DNA of 64,000 nucleotides. Origin: Pseudoneurospora amorphoporcata (taxonomy: Eukaryota > Ascomycota > Sordariomycetes > Sordariales > Sordariaceae). A program made the position numbers and the translations under genes. Where the stretch lies: the NCBI GenBank assembly GCA_033297205.1, contig MU859087.1, forward strand, positions 62,001 to 126,000. The letters are read 5' to 3'. Shown in pieces: positions 1-11,298 of this stretch (position 1 is its first letter; every line of letters starts with the position of its first letter). Below the pieces are notes generated by a model. It did not search any database. It saw only the letters and a program-made list of their open reading frames with translations, and was not told the DNA's origin.

Positions 1-3000
1 CTTCTGTTAGTGAAACGGATTGGGTATCGAGTTTTGTATGTTCCTCCTGTCCGTTCATCTTTTATAAAGAAAAAAAAATATATTGAAGAATATAACGAAA
101 TACGAACTTATGTGAATTCCAAGGACGATTCTGCATCCAGATATACTCCCATTAGCGCATGGAACCATAGAGTAGGTACAAACCTATCCGCACAACTTAT
201 GTAGTCAGACAACTGACAACATTCACAATTTCGGGAATAAAAAGTTTAGATACTTAATATCTGACTCCTTCAATAGTATGCCTATCCTATTTCTGGCAAA
301 TTCTTATGACACCCGCGTCGACCGACCTTGTAGCAGCAATTAAGGGGGAGGGTGACGAGACCTGCTTCCTATATTCTGAAGCAAGCTGGTAAGACTTAGA
401 TACCCGGGAACACCATCAGTGCCCTGTGCAATGATACGCACACCTGAGCTCTTATTAAATGGCCAATGAAAGCCACTCCATGGACCGTTTTCGGTAGAGC
501 GTCTGGTCAAGCCGTGGAGTATCCTACCAGGCTATCCTCGGTCTAAGGACAGAACAAAGCCGCATGCCAAACTTATGCTGAAATCGGAGGATGGTGAGCA
601 CAACCAACTCGAAGTGAATGTCGGAGAAAGTCGTCCTCTAAATTCATCATGTGACAACCAGGCTGTTCGATGCCTGGGCCTAAGCTCAACGGTCGGGTCC
701 ATCAACAGCCCTCAATGAGCACTCTATGGCGTCCGAAGTGCATTGCGCAGTCAAGGTAGACATGTCACTGCCCTGAGTGACAACTGCTCTCGAACTCGTC
801 CTCTCCTAGGAAAACCAGATTTAGCAAGTTGCTCATATGCGAGTAACTCTAAAGTTCAGGCCTTAAGACATCTCAACAGCGTCAAGACGCCGTGTGCGGA
901 TGTTAACCCTAGTCGATAATCAGCCTGTTAACGAAGCCGATGATGGGCACGGGCGGCTACTATCTTGCGCCCAAACAATCACCGGTGCTTGGCCGTATCA
1001 GGATGTATAAACTGCAGATCTTGATTCAACGTATGGCTGCCTATCGTGATGGCTCCTCGCTACAAGTAGACTTGCTTAAACCCGCAAGGAGTAGCGGTTC
1101 TCGCTTGTTAGTGACCAAAGACGATCTCGCAGGCATGTTGGCGAGACAACCTGGGGCTGCACCGCAACAGAGCCACTGGATAACACAATCATGCAATTTC
1201 TTTCCTGAGCTAATATGAATTAATAATGGGTCCTAAATAGTCCGCTGCCAGCCGCTGAGTAAGTTGGATAATGTAGATAGCAATCTTTTACTTATACTTA
1301 CATCGCAGTAGGTGTCGTGGGATGGACGTTGGGGCTCGGATGCTGGACAAAATAAAGGGGATGATGTCTAGGGGAATTGGATTGATTCCCGTTCAGGGCA
1401 GTTGCGGCCCGTGGTGGAGCCGGAGGCATCTGCCCTGCAGTGACGTAGGAACACACCGTGACTGTGGGCATTTTGCCCGGTGCTCGTGGCGGGCAGTTGC
1501 GAGTCGCTCCTACCCGCAGCGAGCGCAGGGCCGCGGCCCACCGCCCAAAACAGGGGCAGTTCCCCCCCCCGCGCCGATTGTCAACCTCTCAACTTGCAAC
1601 CTTTTTGCAACTACCACACGACTCTGATGGCCCACTAACTGTGATAGGCAAGCTACCATCACTATTCGTCTTATCCACGTTCTAATGGACCTATGATTTC
1701 TTCCTTAATCAACATCCCGGCGACACCTGTCTATTTTACCTCATCGAGTTATAGCCTCTACCTCTAGGCTGTCCCGTCAGTGCTGTCCATGGACAAGAAC
1801 ACCTTGATTGTACCATTTGTCCAGTGCCGGAGACACGGCCGTGATCCCCAGCCCTAACAATTTAATCTTCTATCAATCTTGGCTCAGTTTCAAACATTTC
1901 ATGGGAGTTTCAGAATCACCCTAGCGGAACCTTCTCCAAGCTTGGTACCAGGACACGAAGGCACCATTGAAGCTGAACCTCTAACTCAAACGGGGCAGAG
2001 TCCGGCTTCACTCCCTTGAAGATTTGAACTGAAACCGATTATTATAGAAATCAGCGTCGCGTAGATGAGGAAAGTGTCTTGAGCTCTCATTGCAGCCCAC
2101 ATCCCCCAGCCACGGGCAAAGCCTTTCCATATCCTCGGGACAACTCGACAAACTAGCGTGAATCGAGCTCGCACTTGAATATCTCCCTGCCCCGTCCGCA
2201 GCGACTTCATCTTGTCAGGATCCGCTACAGGTATGTAAGCCTGTACATCCCGAGTAGTATAACGTCCAGACACATACTCCAGATGCTGTCCTGTTGACGA
2301 GATGGGAGGTTGTGATCTTTTGGGAGCTAGGGCGTTCTGCAAATCACCCGCTCGACTTGCATGATTCCTCGCAAGCATGCCTGCACCATACATCACCCTA
2401 CCTTACCTTGTTTGGAAGTACCGTTACCGACCGCGTCTCGTTCAGTATTTTGCCGCCGTACGCTAGTACCTGTCTGTCAATGAGGGACCTTGTACATAGT
2501 CGCAAAGTGTCGTGCATCTCAGAGGCCTCATATTATCCCTCCAATTGCCTTTTGCATTTCTCCACCGCTTGTGAAACGAGGAAACCTTTCATCTTCATGC
2601 ATAAAATACATCTATCCTTGCAAAGAAGCCAACATTGGAGGTTACATCTTCTATAACACTTTCGATTTACACGTACAGATTTGCTGATATTCCGAGTTTG
2701 GTACCAGATAAATAGTTTGTGGTTGTGTGACCTTGGCTCCTTGGACAGTATCGGTATGCGGATTCCGTTTGAAGTCGACCCAGAAGCCCCTTACCCCTCT
2801 TCTCCGGCAAGACAGCGACAACGGGATGGATAAGAATGCCGAGGACACCCTCCTGAAAAAGAGGCTATGAACGATAGGTCTTCACAGCGCCTCTTAAAGA
2901 TATACCTTTCTTCTAGAAGCAGGTTTTCATGCTGTGTCATCATGTTGCGACTACTAAGCACACTAGTAAGTTTAGTAGCCCTTCAGATCCTATGCTACCT

Positions 3001-5007
3001 ACCTATTTGCTCATAGTGAAGCTTGTATATACAGCCAAGTTTTGTGCGTGACGAAGGTGGGCATGGGTACATCCGAAGAACAGACGATGAGATAAAGGTC
3101 ATCCAGCACTTCAGATAGACTTTGGACTTCTATTACATGCCCGGGTTTTTCTACCGCGAGTACCGAAACTTTCCTTACCGTGAGGACTGCTCTGCTGTTA
3201 TACTGGCTGGATCGTCGGTCCAAACGCGAATGGGTCATCAGATTGGCCGGTTTTTACTCCGAGCATCGCTCTTTGGGCTGGCCAATGGAAAAGGCAGAGA
3301 TCAACTTTTCCATGCGACGTTTGAAACGACAGATGGGAACCCACTCTGCTCCTTTCTGTCGGTAACGGAAGGGTTCCGTCAACGATCACTAGGCTTGGCA
3401 TCACGAGTTCGGGTCCTCCAGATGCCCACCACGCGATGATGGTTTGAGGTGGAACTGCCCAAAGGGAGGCCCGGCTCGATGCACACCACTGGACCTGCCG
3501 TGCGTCATTTGTGTAACCGGGGGAAGCAAGCCGGGTTCCGTCTACAGGTCAAAAGGCTCAGCAAACTTCTACGGCCTGGTTTCACAGTCGGCTCCCGCTC
3601 AGGCGGATTCAACTTTGCTACCATACCCAACCTCCAGAAAGAACACGGCTTTGCTGACTGGCTGGCACAGCTGGGTACCGTACAAGGGGGATTTACAAAA
3701 TTCTCAGGGGCGGAGTCGGCCTTCGTGTGAGCGCGGCAGCCTTGTGGCAGAGTTAGACCGGTAAGCTGCATCTAAGACCCCCAACGCACCTTGCAAGAAG
3801 CTGGCACGCTTTTGGCAAGCAATAAAGTGCCTCCCTTGCCTTGCCGGTGTGGACTGTTGAAAGAACAGCAACTCACCGGTAAGAGCCACGCACCACCATG
3901 AGCTCATGCATCGCACTATATTGACCACGGACTCGGTACATTTACGAACTTTCTTGCTGAGTGGGCTTGTCAATACCAATGTTCAGATCGGGAGCTATAC
4001 ACTAAACAAATATGGCGTTAACGGAGCGCTGTGAGTGGTCACCTCGCGTTCTTCCCCCTTGCTCACATGTTGGCACGTCCACTTGACTAGTGTAGAGGAG
4101 CGATGGCTAACGAAAACCCAGATTGGTTTTTATTACCATGGGAGCCTGGGCAGGACAACCAAGTCATCCGCTTGAGGGAGCTTGGTTATAACCGCCACTT
4201 TATACGCAGTAATGGTTCCGGATTACCGAACGATCAGCCTCCCTTGTGTCCTGCTAATCTTTGTGGCCCCAAGCTACGGTTTCGCATACACGACATGTGG
4301 TTAATGTTCCCACTGAGTCGCCGATATCTCCACTACGTTCCCTTCCGCTTTGAATTGAAACGACGATAGTTCGAGTGCAGTAATGTCCTGCAAAGAAACG
4401 AAAATCTCTAGGAGATGACCGCGACAAGCGCTTGCATATATGCATGTGCCCTATATTACCTTACCTTATGTATGGAAGCTTTCCAGCTTAGTTCCAGGCC
4501 TGGAGCTCCGCTAGGACAGTATGCTAAGTTTCAAACACCGCCGGGCTGGTACAGTACCTCTAAGGTACCTTACCTACCTATTAACCCACGGTCCAAGTAC
4601 ACGGCAACTCTACACTAGAACTACACCGGCTGCGGCGTGCTAAGGTGCTGTGGTTCCAGGGCAATGGGTCGCATCTGCTTGTCTGGCGGGATCCCGGACG
4701 GATGCCGCGGTAGCGTGCTGTGTACACCAAAGTACTTTGATTCTCAGCAAAAGTTTGGCAGAGGCGACTGGATTTTCGCTTCGTGGCATCGGCCCATCTG
4801 ATCTACAACACATGTGTACGCGTTCGGACACACAAGTATGTAACAAGCTACGGGGCAGAACAGCGCTAATCCAGGCATTAAATGCTCCGTCTCGTCAGGC
4901 ATTGACGCAGCGTACAATTGTATAGAGCACAGACGGAACTCCCTCCGACGTCACATGGCGCAGAATGGAGATACGGTTAGCTCTTCGCGCAAAGGAAAGA
5001 TGGCGGG

Positions 5008-5425
5008 GGTACCCGTGCCACGCTCCCACTTTTTTGGGACTCGCCAGACTCGCACCTTCTAAAGTGGGTACTCACCACCAGTACAACCAAACCAGCAAAA
5101 CAACTAGGTTAGGGTTAAAGGTGGTCTTTTAAGCTTGATATATAAGCTAAAACTCAACTTTTCTCAATATAGTAAAAAAAAAAAAAATATAAAAAAAATA
5201 CTTTAAATTCAATGTACTCTCTTAATTATATTTATAGCTTTCTTTTTACATTAATTAGCTAATGTAATGTGCTATAAGTCTTTATAATTTTAGTTATTTT
5301 TTCAGTATTTATACTATTAACTCTAGTAGTTGTATCACTAATTTAGTTATACTAATAGTAAGCACCCACTTTAGAGGGTACAAATCTAGTAAGTTCTAAA
5401 ACAGTAGGGGCGTAGCACGGGTACC
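5008..5425. mobile_element. Non-autonomous inverted-repeat (MITE-like) element, 418 bp
   Basis: Both ends start with GGTACCCGTGC(C/T)ACGC when read inward (15 of 16 match). About 50 bp further in, both carry CTAAAGTGGGT followed by a related segment ending in AGTA. Terminal inverted repeats are therefore about 75 bp and imperfect. The interior (5085-5350) is AT-rich and has no open frame, so the element cannot encode a transposase. A related sequence lies at 61283-61390. No clear target-site duplication is visible. It resembles a miniature DNA transposon; the family is not identified. Confidence 0.6.
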
Positions 5426-5488
5426 GAAAAATAATCTAGCTCCGAGGCTATCGGCGCTTGCTACGGCATTAGCCAAGATAGCTACGTT

Positions 5489-5566
5489 GTGCCAGGAGTC
5501 GAACTAGGCAAGGTAGCCGTTAGCGAAACCTACACAGTTGTCAGCGTCTAACCAATGCGCAGGGAA
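5489..5566 (-). pseudogene. Degenerate tRNA-like sequence
   Basis: Read on the minus strand, this stretch has a D-arm-like GCGCATTGGTTAGACGC, a possible anticodon arm with GTG (5527-5540), and a perfect B-box-like GTTCGACTCC followed by TGG. The T-stem has mismatches (CCTAG against CCTGG) and no 7 bp acceptor stem can be formed, so it is not a working tRNA. It could be a decayed tRNA gene, perhaps histidine type, or the head of a tRNA-derived SINE. It lies 64 bp from the end of the inverted-repeat element. Confidence 0.3.
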
Positions 5567-6267
5567 TCTTACCTTCCACTTAGATCTCAGCCAAGATCAA
5601 TAGGGCAGCAGGAGATCCAGGTCAAAACGCGACTATACATACACCTGCTTTATGTCCTAACTACTGCACGGCGGGAGTACCCAACGTTGCCAACGGTCTT
5701 GAGTTCGAAATTCCCTCATTACTAGTCTCGTGGCATTTGTTTGCGTTGCTATCTCGCGCAAAGGACAAAACAGGCAAGCCGGAAGAGGACAGCGATTCAA
5801 TCCATATCACATCTTGGGTTGATCATGGCTAGCCGTCTAGGGCGATCTGGGAAGAGCTCACTGACCCGTGATGAAAGAGAAAGGCATAGCCAGGGCAGGA
5901 CCAGGTCGGCCCCTTGCTGGTAGGCCCCTATGTAAGTCATGTTTTTCCAGGGTCTTGTATGGTGACATTGCTCCAATCAAGTGTTGATGACCATCGTTAC
6001 CCAATTGATACAAGACTCCAAAGCTCCTGCAAAGATGAAGCTGCAAAGCGCATCTTTTTTTCCCATTTCAGTTCTGCCGCCATATTTCTGCACATATGCG
6101 GGCGCTCAAAGAGAGAGATACCTAGCTATTTCCGATTTTCGCGATGGGCTCCCTAATCGCTGATCCCCAGCCTGATCCTCCAGCTCCTCCAGGCTGGATG
6201 TAGTCCCGCGTGAACCTTCCGTCTCCCGACTCGTCCGAGGCGCCTTTTCGATTCTTAGATAAGGTGC

Positions 6268-6500
6268 TTTTTTTTATTATTATTATTATTTTTTTTTTTT
6301 TTTTGTTTCCTTCGCTTTCCGTTCACCGCCTCCTGCCCGGTCAACGACTCGAGCCTTTCCTCGGTTCGCAACAAGATTCCGATGCATGTCAGGGACCGTC
6401 TCGGCGCGAACCTGCCCGTCCACTTCGTCACTAGCAATTACCCACGCGAGCCGCGGACTCGGGTCCACCATTGAGCTACCAACACGCTGCCCGGACGGGG
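6268..6500 (-). mobile_element. SINE-like element (tRNA-like head, A/AAT tail)
   Basis: On the minus strand an A-box-like TAGCTCAATGG (6468-6478) is followed 56 bp later by a B-box-like GGTTCGCGCC (6403-6412). The stretch ends in a long A-tract interrupted by five AAT repeats (6304-6268). Internal Pol III boxes plus an A-rich microsatellite tail is the layout of tRNA-derived SINEs such as those known in Fusarium and Magnaporthe. The B-box has one mismatch to consensus, and no target-site duplication was found. A second B-box-like motif (GTTCAACCCC) lies just upstream at 6486-6495. The 5' limit is uncertain. Confidence 0.35.
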
Positions 6501-8368
6501 TTGAACTGATGCCCTGCTGGGGATCCAGGAGAGCAAGGCCTTGCTTCCTCCACACAAGACCGCCACGCCAATCCCACAGCCTGTCATTTAGTCGTCATGC
6601 AGTCAGGAAGATTTTCGCTGCTTTGACGAGATTTTGCGGGAAGCGTGGTGCTAAAATGTCGCTGTGATCGGACATACCATGCCTCGATGGGAATGGTCAA
6701 TTGGCGCCTCACTTTTCAATCGAGACATTCCCCTCGTTGCCAATGATCATCTCTTTGTTCGTTACTGGTCCGGTCGACTAGCCCACTAGGTGGTGTCAAT
6801 AATCGCTTGTACAGGGGCAAGTACTGTTACGTACAAAAGCCATGTACCCAAATGCCGGATTTATGCTCTGTAGCCAGTACGACAGCTACAGATTACATAC
6901 TCACCCTAACTATACATCGTACTGAGGCGCGAAGGCACGCACCAAGTCGCCCTATGTCTCAGTTCCTTGAGGTTGCCCATCAACGTAGCTGGGCGATCTT
7001 TAACATTGCTCAAAAGTAAGATTCCTTCATCCCTATGGCTATGGTCCGACTGCAAGCACGGAGCAGTGTATCTCCCATGGAGACGAAGGCTGTACGTGCG
7101 TGTATGCGCACAATGCGTCCGTGGGTCGAAGTAGGTAAATATCCTCAGTTCCTTATAAACATCAAATTCGCATCTCACCTCCCTCGGACTTTCTGTCATC
7201 ATTGCTGCTGGCCTACTCTGTTCCGAGTTATGCTCAAAAGTCACTGGCCAAGGCAGCTCTTGCGGACATGCCTATTTGTGTATCCCGACCGGTTCGAACC
7301 GGTTCAACCTGATCGGCTTGCCTGTTCGACTTACTGTCCGAAGGTGATGCAGCCACAGCTCGGGCGGTGGTGGTCAGTCGAGGCAAGAGGTTCGTGGGAT
7401 AAGGCGGTCTACCGGCCCGCTGTTGTGCAAGGTGTTTCCCAACCCAACGAGCCAACCCTACACTTCTGTCAGCAGCAATAAAGCGTGTTATCACCATGCA
7501 GCCCAGCCCGCGTTGGGAGGTGAATGGGTTGCTGGAGGAGCAACAAAAGGGCCCGGCCGGTCTGGCTATCGTGCCGCCCCGAGTCTCCTGGGCATGAGTT
7601 GAAACCGGGAAAGCTAGATTGGTCGCGACTCGCGGACGCAGGTAACCGCTGCTCGATGCCTTCTGAGTCGCAAGGCAAAGGCCCGAAAAGAGACAAAAAG
7701 GACAGTTAGACGGCTTTTGGGCAGACCCGTCATTCGGATCCGTGGTCGGGGGCCTACAGGTATAGGTCCAACAGCTCACACGACATGACTTTCATTTCTT
7801 CTTTTGGTATGGGACCGCGATACGCGATACACGTCATTGGAGTTTAGGCCAAGCCAAGGATGGCCATCACCGACCGACCATTCTAGCAGCCTCAGCTCTC
7901 GGAGTGAGGAGCTCAACATTCACCTTAACGCAGTGTTACACAAAAGCAACAGAAGACCCCATATCTCGAACACACTTACGAAGCGGCCATTTTAACTATT
8001 AGTGCGGGTTCCATCCATCAAATTGCGCGGTTGTGGGTGGAAAAGGGTAAAGCGATCTGAGGGTGGCGAAAGAAGAAAAGAAGAAAACAAAAAAAGAATG
8101 GAAAAAAAGAAGGAAAAGAAGGGAATGGTCGAGACATAAACTAGACAACTACCTCTAGCTACCTAGGTACCCATCATCAACGTACCAAAGCTACCTAGGT
8201 ACAGGACACTCCTATCCTCACCTCTGCAGTGTACACTAGCGCTACAACGAGGGAACCGCCCAGATCCCTGCCACGGGCACACGTATGTAAGGTATAGCAG
8301 AAGTAGCGAGATGATGACCTCTGCCGTAGAAGCGCGTTGTATTGAGAGACGGGCATGGAGAAAATCTT

Positions 8369-8393
8369 ACAGCTACCTACAGTAGGTAGCTGT
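8369..8393. repeat. Perfect palindrome, 12 bp arms, 1 nt centre
   Basis: ACAGCTACCTAC is followed by one A and then by its exact reverse complement. Two direct copies of AGCTACCTAGGTAC lie nearby at 8157-8170 and 8189-8202 and share the AGCTACCTA core. Such CCTAGG-centred motifs recur in this window (20461, 57582, 59374). The role is unknown. Confidence 0.7.
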
Positions 8394-9077
8394 ACGGCGC
8401 TGTGTGTACCGGTCCATCAATGGCACGCCAACAAACACTGTGCGCGGGTTCAGCGCCGGCCATGGATAGCCCTGCATCACTGCACCTCGCACGCTGGGGC
8501 CATGTTCCTTGCCTGTTGGTACCTGGCCTGCTCTAGCTGGTCCGGGGTTTAGAAAAAAAAAAAAAAAGGTAGGATCATCTTGGGCCTTTACTCCTCGCCA
8601 TGTACAGCAGCAAAGTTTCTTGCTTGTCACCGCTGTTTCAACGTTTCCTACGCCTGATTACGGATACGTCCTTTTCGCTCGCTCCTCGTCCCGGGGCCCT
8701 GTTCCCAATCCCAACAGCCATCATTTATGTACGCAATATGCTTGCCAGCGGCGGTCCTCGCAAGGGGTCCACACAGCATCGTCCTCAACGGATGATCTGG
8801 TGACCATGTTCTTCTCAGCCGGTCCTGCGCCTTTGGCCGCCTTCTTTTTGGCGATAGCCGCCTGAGATGCTGGCTGGCTCGGTCAGATCCCCCTGCCCTT
8901 CATGTAGTCGTCTATGACTACCTACTTACGTATATAGCACGTAGTCCCTTGATCACTCCTGCTCGCCTCTTCTTTGGACGTGTATCCGTGTCACTCCCCC
9001 TCCCAGCTTATTCACTCCATCTCTTTGTCCCTCACGCCCTCTTTCTCCGGTCACCTCCATATACCAACTCTGTATAC

Positions 9078-9085
9078 TATATAAA
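9078..9085 (+). promoter_or_regulatory. TATA box of the MFS transporter gene
   Basis: TATATAAA lies in a C/T-rich promoter 174 bp upstream of the first ATG of the transporter gene. Position and sequence fit a Pol II TATA element with a short 5' leader. The assignment is by motif only. Confidence 0.5.
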
Positions 9086-9167
9086 CACCCTGTCCACCCC
9101 TGCTTCGGCACTCGTCTGCTCGGTCTTTGTCCTGTTGGACTGGTATCTCAACACGTCTTGACATCTG

Positions 9168-9181
9168 TCGGTCACTGCCGG
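9168..9181 (+). promoter_or_regulatory. CGG-N6-CCG zinc-cluster binding site candidate
   Basis: TCGG-tcactg-CCGG lies 71 bp before the first ATG of the transporter gene. PPR1/UaY-type Zn2Cys6 regulators recognise TCGG-N6-CCGA, and this site matches seven of the eight fixed positions. The gene for such a regulator begins about 2 kb downstream of the transporter. The site is downstream of the TATA motif, which is unusual for an activator site, and a chance match is possible. Confidence 0.3.
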
Positions 9182-9251
9182 CACTGGCCGGCCACATTGG
9201 AGTCTCCTCCAACAGATCAGTAGTCATCTTCTCTCTTGGGCAACGTCCTTT

Positions 9252-11298
9252 ATGGTCCCAGGTACAAACACAGGCAAGATGGTAGTTGGACCTGCTCGTA
9301 CAGTGGCCGCTGCTAGGCATGGAGTGAAGAAAGCTTCAGCCAAGCGGTCACCACCGCCGTATCCGAAGCGGCAGTTGCTTATTCTCGGTATGTCTTTATA
9401 TCCTTCGGTCTTTGTGTGACCAGTATATGGGGATGAAGAATATCGGACGGCAAACTAAGACCAAGTAACAGCACTATGCCGGATATGCGAGCCCATCGCC
9501 TTCATGTCGATCTTCCCCTACGTCTACCACATGGTCAAGGACTTCAACATCACCAACGACGAAAGCAAAATCTCCATGTACGCCGGTTGGGTGACCTCTT
9601 CTTTCACCCTGGCCGAGTTTCTGGCTGGCTTCCTTTGGGGACGACTAAGCGACAAGATCGGCCGGAAACCGGTTCTTCTGACGGGAATGGGCGGCACGGG
9701 TCTCAGCGTCATCTTGTTCGGTTTTGCGCCGAGCCTCCCAATTGCGTTGCTTGCCCGTGCTTTGGGTGGAATCTTGAACGGGTGAGTTTTTCAGTCATAA
9801 GAAAGCCCGGGACTAACAACTGGGGAAAATTCAAGTCGGGCTGGGCTGACATGATGGGTGGCAGTAACATGGGCGTCTTGCAAACCACTGTTGGAGAGTT
9901 GGTGACTGTAAAGGAACATCAGCCAAGGGCATACACAGTTATGCCTATCGTGTGGTGCATTGGGTACGGTTTAACGCAGCATAAGCCCAAATCAGAGTGC
10001 GAAAGGTGCTAACTGTTTTACAGATCAATCGTTGGCCCCATGATCGGCGGTACGCTTGCGAGGCCAGTAGACTGGATCCCGACTGTCTTCCAGCCCGGCA
10101 GCGTGTGGGACCGCTTTCCATATTTGCTGCCTAACCTCTTCAGCGCCTTGTGTGTGTTTTTCGGGCTTGCTGTCGGCTTTCTGTTTCTCGAGGAGACCCA
10201 CGCCGAGAAGAAGTATCGACGGGACCGCGGTGTTGAGTTCGGCAAATATTTGACGTCTCGCCTTTTCGGAAAGGACAGCATTTTCCGGAAACGAGTTCGA
10301 CGTGGAAAGAACGGGGAGGAACAGCCTTTGCTTGGTGAAACATACGAGTCGCTTCCTGGATACCGCACCGCCGATGGATCGCCTGAGCTCACTTCTGTCG
10401 AAGGCCCGATGATGCAGGAGTCGCCGCTCGATCTCGAGTCGACAGGGGAGATTGCGGAGGCCCAGCCAGAGAAGCCGGAAAGGACTTTTACGAAGCCGAT
10501 CATCTTCATCATTATCAACTACGGCCTTCTTGCTTTGTAGGTCAACATTTTGCCGAAACAGACACTATGAACAGTACTAACAACATTTATAGCCACACCA
10601 TGACTTTGGATTCTCTTCTTCCAGTCTTCCTCAGCACCGAGCCCCAGGGCAGCCAGGACAGCTGGTCGCTCCCCTTCAAGTTCGCCGACGGCTTTGGCTA
10701 CGACACCCGAACCGTCGGCATCATTTTGTCGATTCAGGGTCTGTACTCGATGATCTCCACCTCATTTTTCTTCCCCCGGATCACCGGTCGTATCGGAGCT
10801 CTCCGCCTATTTCAGATCATTTCGATATCGTATCCGCTACTCTACTTCGCCACGCCCTATTTCGTCCTGCTACCCAGCAGCGTGCGCATGGCCGGTGTCT
10901 ACCTCCTCATCGTCTGGAAATGCACCCTCGCGACCATGGCCTACCCCAGCAACGCGATCCTGCTGACCAACTCGGCACCTTCGACCTTGACGCTCGGAAC
11001 GATCAACGGCGTGGCGGCCTCGATAGCCAGCCTGTGCCGCGCCATGGGACCAATTGTCTCGGGATACCTTTACACGGTCGGACTGCGGATGGGATACTGC
11101 GGCATAGTTTGGTGGTTCACGGCCTTTGTGACAATCGGGGCGTCGTTCCTCAGCTTCGGAATTACCGAGCCCCGGGGGAGACTGGATGAAAAGGAGGAAA
11201 TTGAGGAGCCTGCTGCTGAAGATGCGGCAGCGATCGAACCGGCGGCTACGACTGAGGCTGTAAATCCCCCGCGGTCATCAACTTGGCCCCAACAATAA
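9252..11298 (+). CDS. Major facilitator superfamily transporter (12 TM type, YCR023C-like)
   Basis: Five exons (9252-9387, 9472-9781, 9865-9963, 10024-10536, 10593-11298) give 587 aa. It should be a proton-coupled small-molecule transporter of the plasma or vacuolar membrane; the substrate is unknown. Hydrophobic helices start near residue 41 (LLILALCRICEPIAF). The MFS motif A, GRLSDKIGRKP, follows TM2. Further membrane segments carry VGPMIGG after TM5, a hydrophilic central loop (encoded by about 10200-10500) and six C-terminal helices. The sequence resembles the ascomycete family around yeast YCR023C. The second in-frame ATG at 9279 has the better context (CAAGATGG) and may be the true start. 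All introns have GT..AG ends, and intron 4 has an ACTAAC branch-like motif. A Zn2Cys6 regulator gene lies downstream on the same strand. Confidence 0.88.

Larger units (their letters stand above)
1..9251. other. Gene-poor left flank
   Basis: No open frame in this stretch resembles a known family or shows coding-like third-position bias. All frames are short and break on every strand. Recognisable contents are an inverted-repeat element (5008-5425), a degenerate tRNA-like stretch (about 5489-5566), a tRNA-headed, A-tailed SINE-like stretch on the minus strand (about 6268-6500), a perfect 12 bp-arm palindrome (8369-8393), a 15 bp A-run (8552-8566) and an AT-rich patch (5150-5350). The last 250 bp are pyrimidine-rich with a TATA motif and form the promoter of the transporter gene that follows. 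Low-expression or species-specific genes could be missed here. Confidence 0.6.

Noticed and set aside
1986..2396. 136-codon minus-strand frame
   Set aside because: No family resemblance, no coding-like third positions, no signal peptide at the start, and no exon-like continuation.
5100..5120. TTAGGGTTA, telomere-like sequence, also present inverted at 61326-61338
   Set aside because: Only about one and a half telomere units, located inside both related repeat elements, so it belongs to the element and is not a telomere or internal telomeric array.
4986..5762. TCGCGCAAAGGA direct repeat flanking the 5008-5425 element
   Set aside because: The copies are about 760 bp apart and do not abut the element ends, so they are not a target-site duplication.
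7288..7303. ACCGGTTCGAACCGGT as a possible tRNA T-arm
   Set aside because: It is a perfect 16 bp palindrome with a 6 nt loop instead of 7, and no A-box or acceptor stem lies at the proper distance.
7234..7779. 181-codon minus-strand frame
   Set aside because: Low-complexity, unrecognisable sequence with overlapping frames on both strands; length alone is not evidence in GC-balanced DNA.
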